Below, piece by piece: positions 8,642 to 18,000 of a stretch of DNA of 64,000 nucleotides. The DNA is from Pseudomonas putida (GTDB lineage Bacteria > Pseudomonadota > Gammaproteobacteria > Pseudomonadales > Pseudomonadaceae), in contig NZ_MKZO01000032.1 of the NCBI RefSeq assembly GCF_001941965.1, positions 1 to 64,000 on the forward strand, read 5' to 3'. Every line of letters begins with the position of its first letter. Within the stretch, counting starts at the first letter, position 1. The translations under genes were made by a program, and so were the position numbers. The notes under the pieces are model-generated. The model was not told the DNA's origin. It was given only the letters and a program-made list of their open reading frames with translations, and ran no database searches.

Positions 8642-9174
8642 ACGCGCGCGGGATCAGCAGGACTAAGACCGTCGCCACCCAGATCAAACCTCCAGTACCC
8701 CACGTCATGCCAAGCATCGAGCTTGAACCCGACCTGGGGAAACGTCCCGATGTGCTGGAAACCGAGCCGCTCGTGCAGCCCGACACTGCCTTCATTCGGC
8801 AAGGCAATGCCGGCATACGCCGAGCGATACCCCAGACGACTCAGAACCGGCAGCAGCACGTCATAGAGCTGCCGACCAACCCCACTGCGGCGCTGACCTT
8901 CGGCGACATACACCGTCACATCCACCGCCCAGCGGTACGCCGCACGCGCCCGGTGCTGACTGGCGTAGGCATAGCCGATTACCCGTCCCTCCTGAACCGC
9001 CACCAGATACGGGTAGGTTTGCAGCGTCGTGGCGATCCGCTCCCGCATCTGCTCCACACTCGGCACTGCCTCTTCGAATGAGATGGCCGTGTTGAGCACG
9101 ATGGGCGCGTAGATGGCCTGGATCTCTTCTGCATCCTCTGGTCTGGCCACACGAATCTCGATTCCGCTACGCAT
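8626..9174 (-). CDS. arsN1: GNAT acetyltransferase, ArsN1/phosphinothricin-acetyltransferase type
   Basis: 182-aa N-acetyltransferase of the Pat/Bar family. Its N-terminal IRVARPEDAEEIQAIYAPIVLNTAISFEE is characteristic, followed by the acetyl-CoA loop QRRSGVGRQLYDVLL and GIALPNEGSVGLHERLGFQHIGTF. Family members acetylate phosphinothricin, methionine sulfoximine or, for ars-operon members (ArsN1), the arsenical antibiotic arsinothricin. As the last gene of an ars operon, the ArsN1 role is favoured. It overlaps arsO by eight bases. The tail after YWRFDL is about 18 residues longer than usual. Substrate choice between arsinothricin and phosphinothricin cannot be read from sequence. Confidence 0.85.
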   Translation of the reverse strand: MRSGIEIRVARPEDAEEIQAIYAPIVLNTAISFEEAVPSVEQMRERIATTLQTYPYLVAVQEGRVIGYAYASQHRARAAYRWAVDVTVYVAEGQRRSGVGRQLYDVLLPVLSRLGYRSAYAGIALPNEGSVGLHERLGFQHIGTFPQVGFKLDAWHDVGYWRFDLGGDGLSPADPARVQTIC

Positions 9175-10249
9175 CCGGCTGCTCCAAGCTGTTCAGGTAT
9201 TCGACTACTTCGTTGACGGTGCTGCGCGCGGTACGGGTGACGCCGATCAGCGTCGCCGAGGCCAGGCCGGTCCAGTCGCCATATCCGACCAGCCAGAGGC
9301 GCGGCTCACGAATAGAACGCGCCACGTCCACCTCGACCCTGCCGTTGTCATCCAGCACGCCCAGCGCCCGCACGTGATCCAGCGCCGGCCGGAAGCCGGT
9401 ACACCAGATAACGGCATCGACCTGGGTTTTCTCACCGTTGGGCCAGGCGACCCCATCCGGCGTGAATGAAGCGAAAGGCCTTACAGCACGAAGAGCCCCG
9501 CGCTCGCGAGCACGAACCACCGAGGGCACCATGACGATATCGCCAAGTCCGCCGACCGGTGCGTCGATAACACGGCCCTCCTGTTGAGCCTTGAGGCGCT
9601 CGGTAGCGCGTTCGAACAGCACCCGCCCATCGACATCATCAGGCAGAAACGCCGGCTCCTCCGTGGTAACCCACGTTGCGTCGGCGACCTCGGACAGCTC
9701 CGCATAGATTTGCGCCCCCGAGTTGCCACCACCAACGACCAGCACGCGCTTTCCTTGGAAAGCCTCTGGCGACTGGTAATGGGCGGAGTGAATCTGCTGC
9801 CTCTGGAACACTTCTATCCCCGGATAGGCCGGGACATAGGGCTTGCTCCAGGTCCCCGTCGCGCTGATGACGGCGCGGGCTTCCCAGTCGCGGTCCTTCG
9901 AGCGAACACGAAGGCCACGCCCGGTTCGCTCCACCGCCGTGACGCTGACGGGGCGAACGATAGGAAACCCGTAGCGTGCCTCGTACTGCTCCAGATAGCT
10001 GACCACGTGATCCCTATCGGGATTACCTTCGGTGACTGGCGGCATCGGCCAGCCTGCGATCGAACTCCATGCGGAGGGCGAGAACAGCGTCAGCGAGTCC
10101 CAGCCATGGCGCCACGCTCCGCCCGCAGCCTCTTCGGCGTCGAACAGCAGGAACGACAGCTTGGCCCGCTTGAGAAAATAGGCCACCGTCAGCGCGGACT
10201 GCCCGCCGCCAATCACGATGACATCGAGTAGTTCGCCTTCGGTGGCCAT
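9167..10249 (-). CDS. arsO: flavin-dependent monooxygenase, ArsO type
   Basis: 360-aa two-dinucleotide-fold flavoprotein. The FAD site is IVIGGGQSALTVAYFLKRA at 10-28, the NADPH site VLVVGGGNSGAQIYAEL, and it ends with the ATG-like motif region VIWCTGFRPAL. This is the flavin-containing monooxygenase family often found in ars operons as ArsO, whose exact arsenical substrate is not settled. The start at 10249 is supported by AGGAGA just before it; the longer frame adds 32 unlike residues. It sits between the phosphatase gene and arsN1, all co-oriented and closely packed. Confidence 0.87.
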   Translation of the reverse strand: MATEGELLDVIVIGGGQSALTVAYFLKRAKLSFLLFDAEEAAGGAWRHGWDSLTLFSPSAWSSIAGWPMPPVTEGNPDRDHVVSYLEQYEARYGFPIVRPVSVTAVERTGRGLRVRSKDRDWEARAVISATGTWSKPYVPAYPGIEVFQRQQIHSAHYQSPEAFQGKRVLVVGGGNSGAQIYAELSEVADATWVTTEEPAFLPDDVDGRVLFERATERLKAQQEGRVIDAPVGGLGDIVMVPSVVRARERGALRAVRPFASFTPDGVAWPNGEKTQVDAVIWCTGFRPALDHVRALGVLDDNGRVEVDVARSIREPRLWLVGYGDWTGLASATLIGVTRTARSTVNEVVEYLNSLEQPDA

Positions 10250-10274
10250 GGTTTCTCCTGTCTGGCTGCAGCGC

Positions 10275-10778
10275 TCAGCCTTCGCCGAACTGGTTGATGT
10301 AGTTGATGTGCGCCGGCTTCTGAATCGCACGTGGGCGCAGCTCATGCACCCATGCGATCGCCTCGCGGCGCGGCATTCCGGATTCGATCAGCAGACGGGC
10401 AGCGAACAGCCCGGTGCGGCCGGAGCCGCCCTTGCAGTGGATTGCCAGGGCCTTGTTGGAAGCGAGCAAAGCGTCCAACTGGTGGCGAATCTCTCCCAAC
10501 CGAGCCTCGAAGCTTTGATCAGGAGCCTGATCATCCTCGATCGGCAGCTGGTACCACTCCAAGCCATGCTGCCTGGCCGCGACGCCAAGCTCGGCAACGC
10601 CGTTTTCCTGAAGTTCTGTATCCGACATCAGTGTCACCAGCGCCACGGCGCCAGCCTGCTTCAGCGTCTCCAGGCTTTCAGCGAGATCGCTGGCCTGGGT
10701 ACCCGGGCAGGGTGTGAAAATCAGCGCTCCCGGGGCATGGGGCAGCGATTTCATCGAGTAGGGATGCGACATGCTCAT
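10275..10778 (-). CDS. dual-specificity/tyrosine phosphatase-like protein of ars operon
   Basis: 167-aa cysteine phosphatase with the complete signature HCKGGSGRTG (Cys-x5-Arg) and a WPD-like acidic loop region (PIEDDQAPDQ). It resembles the CDKN3/KAP-type phosphatases seen in some environmental ars operons. It lies between arsH and arsO with only a few bases on either side, so it is almost certainly co-transcribed. A protein phosphatase has no textbook role in arsenic resistance. It could act on a phosphorylated or arsenylated metabolite, since arsenate esters mimic phosphate esters; this is speculative. Confidence 0.83.
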   Translation of the reverse strand: MSMSHPYSMKSLPHAPGALIFTPCPGTQASDLAESLETLKQAGAVALVTLMSDTELQENGVAELGVAARQHGLEWYQLPIEDDQAPDQSFEARLGEIRHQLDALLASNKALAIHCKGGSGRTGLFAARLLIESGMPRREAIAWVHELRPRAIQKPAHINYINQFGEG

Positions 10779-10782
10779 TACC

Positions 10783-11508
10783 TCAAATGGACAGCAGATT
10801 GACTCGCTTGGACAGCTCTTCCGCCGACTCCTTGCGCTCGGAGTAGCGGTCCACCAGGTAATCCTGGCGATCGCGCAGCAGCAGGGTGAACTTGGTCAGT
10901 TCTTCCATCACATCGACCAGGCGATCGTAGAAGGAGGACGGTTTCATCCGCCCGGCATCGTCGAACTCCAGAAACGCCTTGGGTACCGAGGACTGGTTGG
11001 GGATGGTGAACATCCGCATCCAGCGGCCCAGCACGCGCAATTGGTTCACCACGTTGAACGACTGCGAACCACCGCAGACCTGCAGCACCGCCAGGGTCTT
11101 GCCCTGGGTTGGACGAACGGCGCCCATGGCCAGCGGTACCCAATCGATCTGTGCCTTGAACACGGCGCTCATCGAGCCGTGACGCTCGGGCGAGCACCAC
11201 ACCTGGCCCTCGGACCATTGCATCAGTTCGCGAAGCTCCAGCACCTTCTCGTGGGAGTCCGGAGCGTCATCCGGCAGCGGCAGGCCGGAAGGATCGAAGA
11301 TTCGGGTTTCGGCGCCGAACTCTTCCATCAGGCGCGCAGCCTCCTGGACCATCAAGCGGCTGAACGAGCGCTCGCGGGTCGATCCGTACAGCAGCAGGAT
11401 GCGCGGTTTATGCGTGGAAGGATCCTTCGGTTCCAGCCGCTCCAGCGACGGCAGATCAAGCAGTTCCGGCTGGACATTGGGCAGATGGTCGTTCATTTCG
11501 GTCTCCAT
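10783..11508 (-). CDS. arsH: ArsH NADPH-dependent FMN reductase
   Basis: 241-aa flavodoxin-fold protein with the FMN phosphate loop LLLYGSTRERSFSRLM, the conserved CSPERHGSMSAVFKAQIDWVPL segment and GGSQSFNVVNQLRVLGRWMRMF, all typical of ArsH. ArsH oxidises toxic trivalent methyl- or aromatic arsenicals to the pentavalent form using NADPH and FMN. Its presence suggests that organoarsenicals, not only inorganic arsenic, are handled here, in line with the ArsP- and ArsM-like proteins further right. Length matches the family. Confidence 0.95.
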   Translation of the reverse strand: METEMNDHLPNVQPELLDLPSLERLEPKDPSTHKPRILLLYGSTRERSFSRLMVQEAARLMEEFGAETRIFDPSGLPLPDDAPDSHEKVLELRELMQWSEGQVWCSPERHGSMSAVFKAQIDWVPLAMGAVRPTQGKTLAVLQVCGGSQSFNVVNQLRVLGRWMRMFTIPNQSSVPKAFLEFDDAGRMKPSSFYDRLVDVMEELTKFTLLLRDRQDYLVDRYSERKESAEELSKRVNLLSI

Positions 11509-11519
11509 TGATCCAGGTC

Positions 11520-11990
11520 CTACAGCGCGCCGATGCGGGCAAGCTCGGCTTTCAGCTCGTCCAGGCTCAGTTGCGGGAACGGCAGCGCAATGAAGGCGCG
11601 CACGCGCTCATCGATCTTCGCCAGCGTGGTCTGGAAGGCTTCTTCGATCTCCGCCTCGCTCCCGCTGACTGCCGAAGGGTCAGCCAGGCCCCAGTGGGCT
11701 TTGAGCGATGGACCGAAGAAGATCGGGCAGGCTTCGCCGGCAGCGCGGTCGCACACGGTGACGACGATGTCGGGAGGAGAGTTCTCGAAAGCATCCGAGG
11801 CCTTGCTCGAAAGGCCAGCGGTGGAGATACCGGCGGCTTCCAGCGTCTTCAGTGCCCGCTCATTGACCTTGCCGCTTGGGAAGCTGCCCGAGCTCACAGC
11901 TTCCATGCCCTCGGGGGCCAGGTGATTGAACAGCGCCTCGGACAGGATGCTGCGACAGCTGTTGTGGGTGCACATGAACAAGACTTTCAT
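11520..11990 (-). CDS. arsC: arsenate reductase, thioredoxin-coupled LMW-phosphatase type
   Basis: 156-aa ArsC with the active-site loop MCTHNSCRS (Cys7 in C-x5-R) and a later region ITVCDRAAGEACP-like (VVTVCDRAAGEACPIFFGPS) holding the resolving cysteines. It reduces arsenate to arsenite, which ArsB then exports. The start at 11990 is chosen because GGAGA lies 7 bases upstream and the family begins MKVLFMCTHNS; an ATG six codons earlier overlaps the arsB stop. Confidence 0.95.
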   Translation of the reverse strand: MKVLFMCTHNSCRSILSEALFNHLAPEGMEAVSSGSFPSGKVNERALKTLEAAGISTAGLSSKASDAFENSPPDIVVTVCDRAAGEACPIFFGPSLKAHWGLADPSAVSGSEAEIEEAFQTTLAKIDERVRAFIALPFPQLSLDELKAELARIGAL

Positions 11991-12004
11991 CAGGTATCTC
12001 CGGT

Positions 12005-13288
12005 TCAAAAGCTAAGGCGGATGGCCAATGCGGCCAGGGTGGCAAGCAGGATCGGCAGCGTCAGAACGATGCCGGTGCGGAAGTAGTAGCCCCAGGTGAT
12101 GACGATGTTCTTGCGGGCCAGCACGTGCAGCCACAGCAAGGTGGCCAGGCTGCCGATGGGGGTGATTTTCGGGCCGAGGTCACAGCCGATGACGTTGGCG
12201 TAGATCATGGCCTCGCGCACGATGCCGGTGGCCTCGGCAGAGTGAATCGACAGCGCGCCTACCAGCACGGTGGGCATGTTGTTCATGACCGACGACAGGC
12301 CAGCGGCGAGCAGCCCCGTTCCGAGGGAAGCGCCCCAGATCCCGTAGCCGGCGAAGACATTGAGGATCTGCGTCAGGTAGTCGGTGAGGCCAGCGTTACG
12401 CAGCCCATAGACCACGAGGTACATGCCCAGCGAGAACACCACGACCTGCCAGGGCGCTTCCTTGAGCACCTTGCGGGTAGAAATCACATGCCCGCGCGCG
12501 GCGATCAGATAGAGGATCAGCGCACAGGCAGCAGCGATGGCGCTGATCGGAACACCCAGCGGCTCAATGGCGAAGAAGCCGACCAGCAACAGCGCCAGCA
12601 CCCACCAGCCGGCCACAAACGTCGCCTTGTCGCGGATAGCGGCTTCGGGAGCCTTCAGTTGGTCGAGTTCATAGGTACGCGGCAGGTCCTTGCGGAAGAA
12701 CCACAGCAGCATGCCCAGGGTGGCGGCGATGCTGACCAGGTTCACTGGCACCATGACCGAGGCGTACTCGCTGAAACCGATGCCGAAGTAGTCGGCAGAG
12801 ACGATGTTCACCAGGTTGGACACCACCAGCGGCAAACTCGCGGTATCGGCGATGAAGCCCGCCGCCATGACGAATGCCAGCGTCGCCGCCGGGGAAAAAC
12901 GCAGGGCCAGCAGCATGGCGATGACGATCGGGGTCAGAATCAGTGCCGCACCGTCGTTGGCGAACAACGCCGAAACGGCGGCGCCCAGCAGGATGATGAA
13001 GGCGAACAGCTTGCGGCTACTGCCCTTGCCCCAGCGCGCCACGTGTAATGCCGCCCACTCGAAGAAGCCCGCCTCATCCAGCAGCAGGCTGATGATGATG
13101 ACGGCGATGAAGGTGGCGGTAGCGTTCCACACGATCTGCCAGACCACGGGGATATCGAACAGGCTCACGACGCCCGCCAGCAGCGCCACGACGGCCCCCA
13201 GTGCGGCGCTCCAGCCCACGCCCAGGCCTTTGGGCTGCCAGATGACGAGAACGATCGTCACCAGGAAAATCAGAAATGCGATCAGCAT
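12005..13288 (-). CDS. arsB: arsenite efflux permease ArsB
   Basis: 427-aa inner-membrane transporter of the ArsB/NhaD family with about 11-12 hydrophobic helices. Recognisable segments are FIAVIIISLLLDEAGFFEWAALHVAR, SALFANDGAALILTPI and SVMNNMPTVLVGALSI. It expels arsenite driven by the proton gradient. No arsA ATPase gene is present. It lies 29 bases downstream of arsR and is followed by arsC with a 14-base gap. Confidence 0.96.
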   Translation of the reverse strand: MLIAFLIFLVTIVLVIWQPKGLGVGWSAALGAVVALLAGVVSLFDIPVVWQIVWNATATFIAVIIISLLLDEAGFFEWAALHVARWGKGSSRKLFAFIILLGAAVSALFANDGAALILTPIVIAMLLALRFSPAATLAFVMAAGFIADTASLPLVVSNLVNIVSADYFGIGFSEYASVMVPVNLVSIAATLGMLLWFFRKDLPRTYELDQLKAPEAAIRDKATFVAGWWVLALLLVGFFAIEPLGVPISAIAAACALILYLIAARGHVISTRKVLKEAPWQVVVFSLGMYLVVYGLRNAGLTDYLTQILNVFAGYGIWGASLGTGLLAAGLSSVMNNMPTVLVGALSIHSAEATGIVREAMIYANVIGCDLGPKITPIGSLATLLWLHVLARKNIVITWGYYFRTGIVLTLPILLATLAALAIRLSF

Positions 13289-13317
13289 GGCTACAACTCA
13301 ATCAGCGAAGGGAAGGA

Positions 13318-13674
13318 TCAAGAACACGTCGCAGGGCTCTGCGACCGCTCGCCCATTTCGGCGAGGCGCAGCGCATCTGGGTTCAACCACTCCTGGTTCG
13401 CATCGACCACGCCCTTCAGCATCGCGTCCACCCACTGGGGCAGTTCGGGATGCAGTCGGTAGTACACCCACTGGCCTTTGCGGCGATCCATCAGGATTCC
13501 AGCCTCGCGCAACTGGGCCAAATGCCGGGAGATCTTCGGCTGGCTCAGTTCAAGCGCGTGGGTAAGTTCGCAGACACAGAGTTCGCCTTCGCGGGCGATC
13601 AGCAGGGTCATCCGGACCCGGGTGTCGTCAGCCAGGCATTTGAAAACGATGGGGGGAGTCAGGGCTTCCGGCAT
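13318..13674 (-). CDS. arsR: ArsR-family arsenite-responsive repressor
   Basis: 118-aa winged-helix repressor. The DNA-reading helix is in LSQPKISRHLAQLREAGIL and the metalloid site is the ELCVCEL motif, with a further Cys at the C-terminus (SPATCS). Binding of arsenite releases it from the promoter of this operon. It is the first gene, with AGGAGG close before the ATG and the AT-rich repeats at about 13712-13770 as the likely operator. Confidence 0.96.
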   Translation of the reverse strand: MPEALTPPIVFKCLADDTRVRMTLLIAREGELCVCELTHALELSQPKISRHLAQLREAGILMDRRKGQWVYYRLHPELPQWVDAMLKGVVDANQEWLNPDALRLAEMGERSQSPATCS

Positions 13675-13683
13675 GTAGCCTCC

Positions 13684-13775
13684 TGGAGGCCGCCCACCGG
13701 GCGGCCGAAATATCTGGAAATCCGAATATATGAAAATTCAAATATATGGACAACCGGATATTTCTATCGCACCCA
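13684..13775 (-). promoter_or_regulatory. ars promoter/operator with leader hairpin
   Basis: Between arsR and the barrel gene lie an AT-rich operator-like stretch and a GC-rich perfect hairpin. The stretch has AATATATG at about 13725 and AAATATATGG at about 13740, inside an imperfect dyad. The hairpin, GGCCGCCC-ACC-GGGCGGCC at 13688-13706, falls in the mRNA leader immediately before the arsR ribosome site. The AT-rich repeats are the expected ArsR target. The hairpin could act as a terminator for the barrel-gene transcript arriving from the right, or as a leader structure. Confidence 0.5.
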
Positions 13776-13782
13776 TCGGGCT

Positions 13783-15027
13783 TCACCAGAGATAGCTCGC
13801 CTCCACGAACGTCAGCGAGTTCGTTCGCAGGTGCCCCAGGAATGAATCCTGCGGTCCCCGGAAGATGTCGAATCCGGTGCTGACGCGCCATGAATCGGTG
13901 ATCGCGTACTTCAGCCGGCCCCGGAGCATCCAGTCATTACGGGGTTCGGTCCAGACGGTGAACAGGTCCAGGTCGGCCTTCGAATCGAACAGTGGCCTGG
14001 CGTAGCGCAGCGTCAGTCCGTACTGGTCCTGGTCCAGTTCGTTGCTGATCAAGGCCTGGGCCGCCTGCACCTGGGCCATCAGGGGATCGTTGGCGATGCT
14101 CGACACCGAGCGCAAATGCCGCCAGAAGCCTTGCAGGGAAACGGTCTCGCGATCTCCGATGTACCACTCGGCGCCGCCGATCGCCGAGGTGTAGGGCTGC
14201 CGGCGCGCTACCGCCGGATCAGACGACTGTTCGAAGTCCACCCAGGCAATTTCTCCCCGGTAAGCCATTTCGCCGCGAACGATCGTGAAGTCGCCGCCAA
14301 CCATCCGCATGCGGGTTGCATGCTGGCCGAGGGTCACGCCGGCAGGCGTGGCACTGCGCACCGCGAAGGTGGGAAACAGGTCGTGACCATCGATCACGCT
14401 GATCGACCAGTCCGCGTCCGAACCCAATACGTCGTACTTCACCGCCACCGTTGGTCGCACATCCGGGTCCTGCTCGCGAAAGGTCACGCCAGGCGTTTTC
14501 TCCAGCGGCACCTCGTTGAAGCGGAAACGGTCGAGGACATGGACCTGCAGCTTTCCGGCACCGGCGGCGCAGTCCAGGTGCAGCCCCCAGTTGCCGGTGC
14601 GCTGATCCGTAGTCTCCGGGGTCAGACGCCTGTAGTTGCTGGGGGATACCTGATCGGTGGGGTTGATCCCGTCGGCCCGGCCCCACATCACCAGCTTCTT
14701 GCCCAGTGCAGGGGCGCACAGGGTTTCGCTGCTTTTCACATACAACTCGTTGACCCCGGCATCCTCCCGCCTGCCATCCAGCCGCTCAGGGGACGACAAG
14801 GCCCAGACCTCGCTGCTGAAGCTCAGGCTCTCGCTGGCTTGCCAGTCCAGTTTGAGCTTGGCGCGATTGGAGGAAATCGTGTGGCGGTCATCCAGCATTC
14901 TGTTCGATGACCAAACCCCTGCCGCAACTTCGCCGGTGACTTCAGGTACGTCGGCGAAGGCGCCCACCGAAAAAACCAGGGGGACGACGGCGCCAGCCCA
15001 CCAGCCGGGGGAATAAGACCCGCTCAT
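13783..15027 (-). CDS. outer-membrane beta-barrel protein of the exporter operon
   Basis: 414 aa. A signal peptide with the hydrophobic run AGAVVPLVFSVGAFA ends before DVPEVTG. The mature part alternates polar and hydrophobic residues in many short strands and ends in SYLW, an aromatic C-terminal residue as required for barrel insertion. It looks like DUF1302/alginate-exporter-type porins, but I cannot name the family firmly. It starts 9 bases after the RND-LolA gene. Barrel proteins beside MMPL exporters and LolA-like proteins are thought to complete lipid export, so an outer-membrane exit or docking role is inferred. Confidence 0.75.
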   Translation of the reverse strand: MSGSYSPGWWAGAVVPLVFSVGAFADVPEVTGEVAAGVWSSNRMLDDRHTISSNRAKLKLDWQASESLSFSSEVWALSSPERLDGRREDAGVNELYVKSSETLCAPALGKKLVMWGRADGINPTDQVSPSNYRRLTPETTDQRTGNWGLHLDCAAGAGKLQVHVLDRFRFNEVPLEKTPGVTFREQDPDVRPTVAVKYDVLGSDADWSISVIDGHDLFPTFAVRSATPAGVTLGQHATRMRMVGGDFTIVRGEMAYRGEIAWVDFEQSSDPAVARRQPYTSAIGGAEWYIGDRETVSLQGFWRHLRSVSSIANDPLMAQVQAAQALISNELDQDQYGLTLRYARPLFDSKADLDLFTVWTEPRNDWMLRGRLKYAITDSWRVSTGFDIFRGPQDSFLGHLRTNSLTFVEASYLW

Positions 15028-15036
15028 GTCCTCTCC

Positions 15037-18000
15037 TTAGCGCGAAGCCATGTTGTTCGCCGAGAAGAGGCTGTCGCTCAGCGCCTCACCCACCTTGAAG
15101 TTGGAGAAGGTGATGGTGGTGGTATGACCGCTCTGCAGGTTCTTGCCCTCGGTCTTCATCGGCTGCCACTTGCCATTGGTGGCATCCACCAGCTGGATAT
15201 CGCTGAAGGAGAACTGCTTGTACGGCGCCCCGCTGACGTCGGCCGCTTCGACATAGGTGGTCGCGAAGTTGTCCTTGCGGATCCAGGTCAGGCGCTTCGC
15301 GTAGCCCGAGTTGGTGCGCACGCTGTCCTCGGCGGGCAACGACTCGATGACGTAGTGCTCGACGCCGTCACGGGTCTCCTGCCTGACCAGGGTGTGCTTC
15401 CAGTCGCTGACCTTGTGCCCCATTACGTCGCCGTAGCTGAAGTCGGTGCCGATGAAGCTGTCCTTCTTGTTCGAAGCCACCAGACGGCGCACTCGCTTCA
15501 TTGCCGGCAGGTAGACCCACATCTCGTCGTCCTGGGCAGTCCGCTCGACCAGCAAGGTGGTGGTTCCACGAATATCCGCAGGCGCCTCGAAGCGCACCAG
15601 GCGCATGGTGTCCTGCCCGTTATCCTGCAGCTTCGAGGCCATGTTGGACTTGCGGGTCCGCTGGCTGCCGTCCTTGGTCTGCAGCACGAACTCGGCATCG
15701 GCCTTGGAGGTGCTGAAGCGGGTGACCGCCGCGTTGCGCTCCATGATCTCTTTCGCTTCCTGTTCTGCAGACCAGCCGACCTGCGAATACGTCAGAAAAC
15801 CGATGGCCGCCAGGATGATCAGCAGCACGGCGCCACGGTCACCGGAGCGGCGCTGGAAGATGAAGCCGGGTTTGAAGGCCAGGATGGCGCTCGGGATCAG
15901 CGTCAGGGTTGCGAGAACGCTCGCCAGCATCGCCAGCACGATAAAGGTAGAAAGCCACATATGAACCTTGTAGTCGTAGGAGAACATGAGGACGGCATAA
16001 CCCCCGGCCACGGCGGTGGCGACGAACAGGCAGGCCTTGCCGGCGGTTTTCATCGCCATTTCCACGGCCTCGGGCAACGCCTTGCCCTGGGCCGTGTATT
16101 CGCTGATGCGGTAGATGAGGTAGATCGCGTAGTCGGCGCCGATACCAACCGCCATGGCCGAAATCAGCGAGTTGGGGATGTTCAGCGGCACGCCGAAGTA
16201 GCCCATGACGCCGAACACCAGCGACAGCACCACCAGCAGCGGCGACAGCACCAGCAGGCCGGCGATCACCGAGCGGAACGCGATCACCGACACCGCGAAG
16301 ATCACCCCGAGGATCTGGGCGATGTTGAGCAGCTTGCTGTGCACCATCACATCGGTGACCGCCAGGGTCTGCGCGACCTCACCGCCGAACGACACGGTGA
16401 CATTGCCGGGGAAATGCTCTTTCGCGACCTGGCGAAGTTCGTTCACCAGGTGATCGATCTCGGCGTTGCTGTTGGTGCGCAACATGATCGCGATCTTTGC
16501 CCGCCGGTACTCGTAATCGACGTGGGCCGAGAAGTCCTCCGGATCCCCTGACATCGAGTAGAGGAACAGGTACTGGGCAATCAGCTCGCGGTCATCGGGA
16601 AGTGGCGTCACAGCTCCCGTGTCGCCCGACGCCGCTTCGTGCATGCGCTGGAGGAAGTCGTCGATGGACAGCGTCTTGCCCACGATCGGGCGCTTTGCCG
16701 CGTCCGCCTGCAGGTAGCGGATTGCATCCAGTACCCGAGGGTCCTTCACCCCGTCTGCTTCGCCGGTATCGACCATCACATAAAGCACGTTGGTCCCGCC
16801 GGTCTGGCTGTTCAGCAGGTTGTCATCACGCTGCAAGGGCAGCGAATCCGAGAAGAAGCTCTTGCTGGAGTTATCCACATGCACCAGCGGCCAGCCGGCG
16901 ACCGCCACACCAATCAGCACCACGAAACCGCCGAGAATCCAGTGCCGGCTGCGAGGGGTCACCACCAGGTGAGCGATGCGTGCGCTGAGGCGATCCCAGA
17001 TCCGAGGCTTGGTCTCGGTGTCGATCTGCGCCGCCGATGGTGGCTTGAGGCCGGCCCGCACTGCCGGAGTAAAGGTGAACTCCAGCAACACGGCCGCCAG
17101 GATGCCGATGCCGGTGAAGATGCCGAATGCCCGCACGGTTTCCAGTTCGAACACTACCAGCGAGAAGAACCCGAGGGCCGCCACACCGCCAGCGATCACC
17201 AGCACCGGGCCGACCGCCGCCAGCGACTGGATCGTCGCCAGCCGGTTGGCCACGACCGGGTCCATCTGCTGACCGTTCACCAGCTCGATGAAGCGTTCGT
17301 AGTAGCGCTTGAGCAACTGCACCGCGTGTCCCGCCGCCACGGCGAGGATCAGGATCGGCGTCGGCGAGTTGAAGATGTCCATCGGGACCTTCATCAACCC
17401 CATGATTCCCACGCCCCAGACTACCGACAGCAGCGCCGTCACCAGCGGCAGGATCAGTCCCTGGCGAGTCCGGAATGCTTCGTAGTGCAGCAGGCCAATG
17501 ACCAGTACCGCGATCGGGAACAACCAGTTGATCCGGTCGGCGAAGACTTCAGCCTGGTGCAGGAACACTGGGTTGCCGCTCAGGGAAATCTCGATGCCCG
17601 GCGTGTTCTCCTGGCTCAGGATCTGGTGGACATCGGACAGCATCGCGCCGAAGCCGTTGGGATTCTCCTTGAGCTCCAGCATGATCGTCGCGGTGCGCCA
17701 GTCACTGGAGATCACCGTATCCCGATACACCGGGTTGGCGTTGATCGCCGCCTTCAGCTCTTCGATCTGCGCCGTGCTGGACGGCAACTGGTCACCCAAC
17801 AGCGGTCTGGCCTCGAAACCGTCGGCGTTGCCGCGAATGCTCTTGGCCTGCCTCGATGACAGGCTGAGCAGCGTCTGCTTGGTGACCGACGGCGCCGCAT
17901 AGAGCTTGTCGGTAATGCGCTTCACCGCCTCCAGCACCTGGGGCTGCAGGGCGTCGCCCTGGGTCGGGGTCAGACCGATCACCACCAGGTACTTCGAGCC

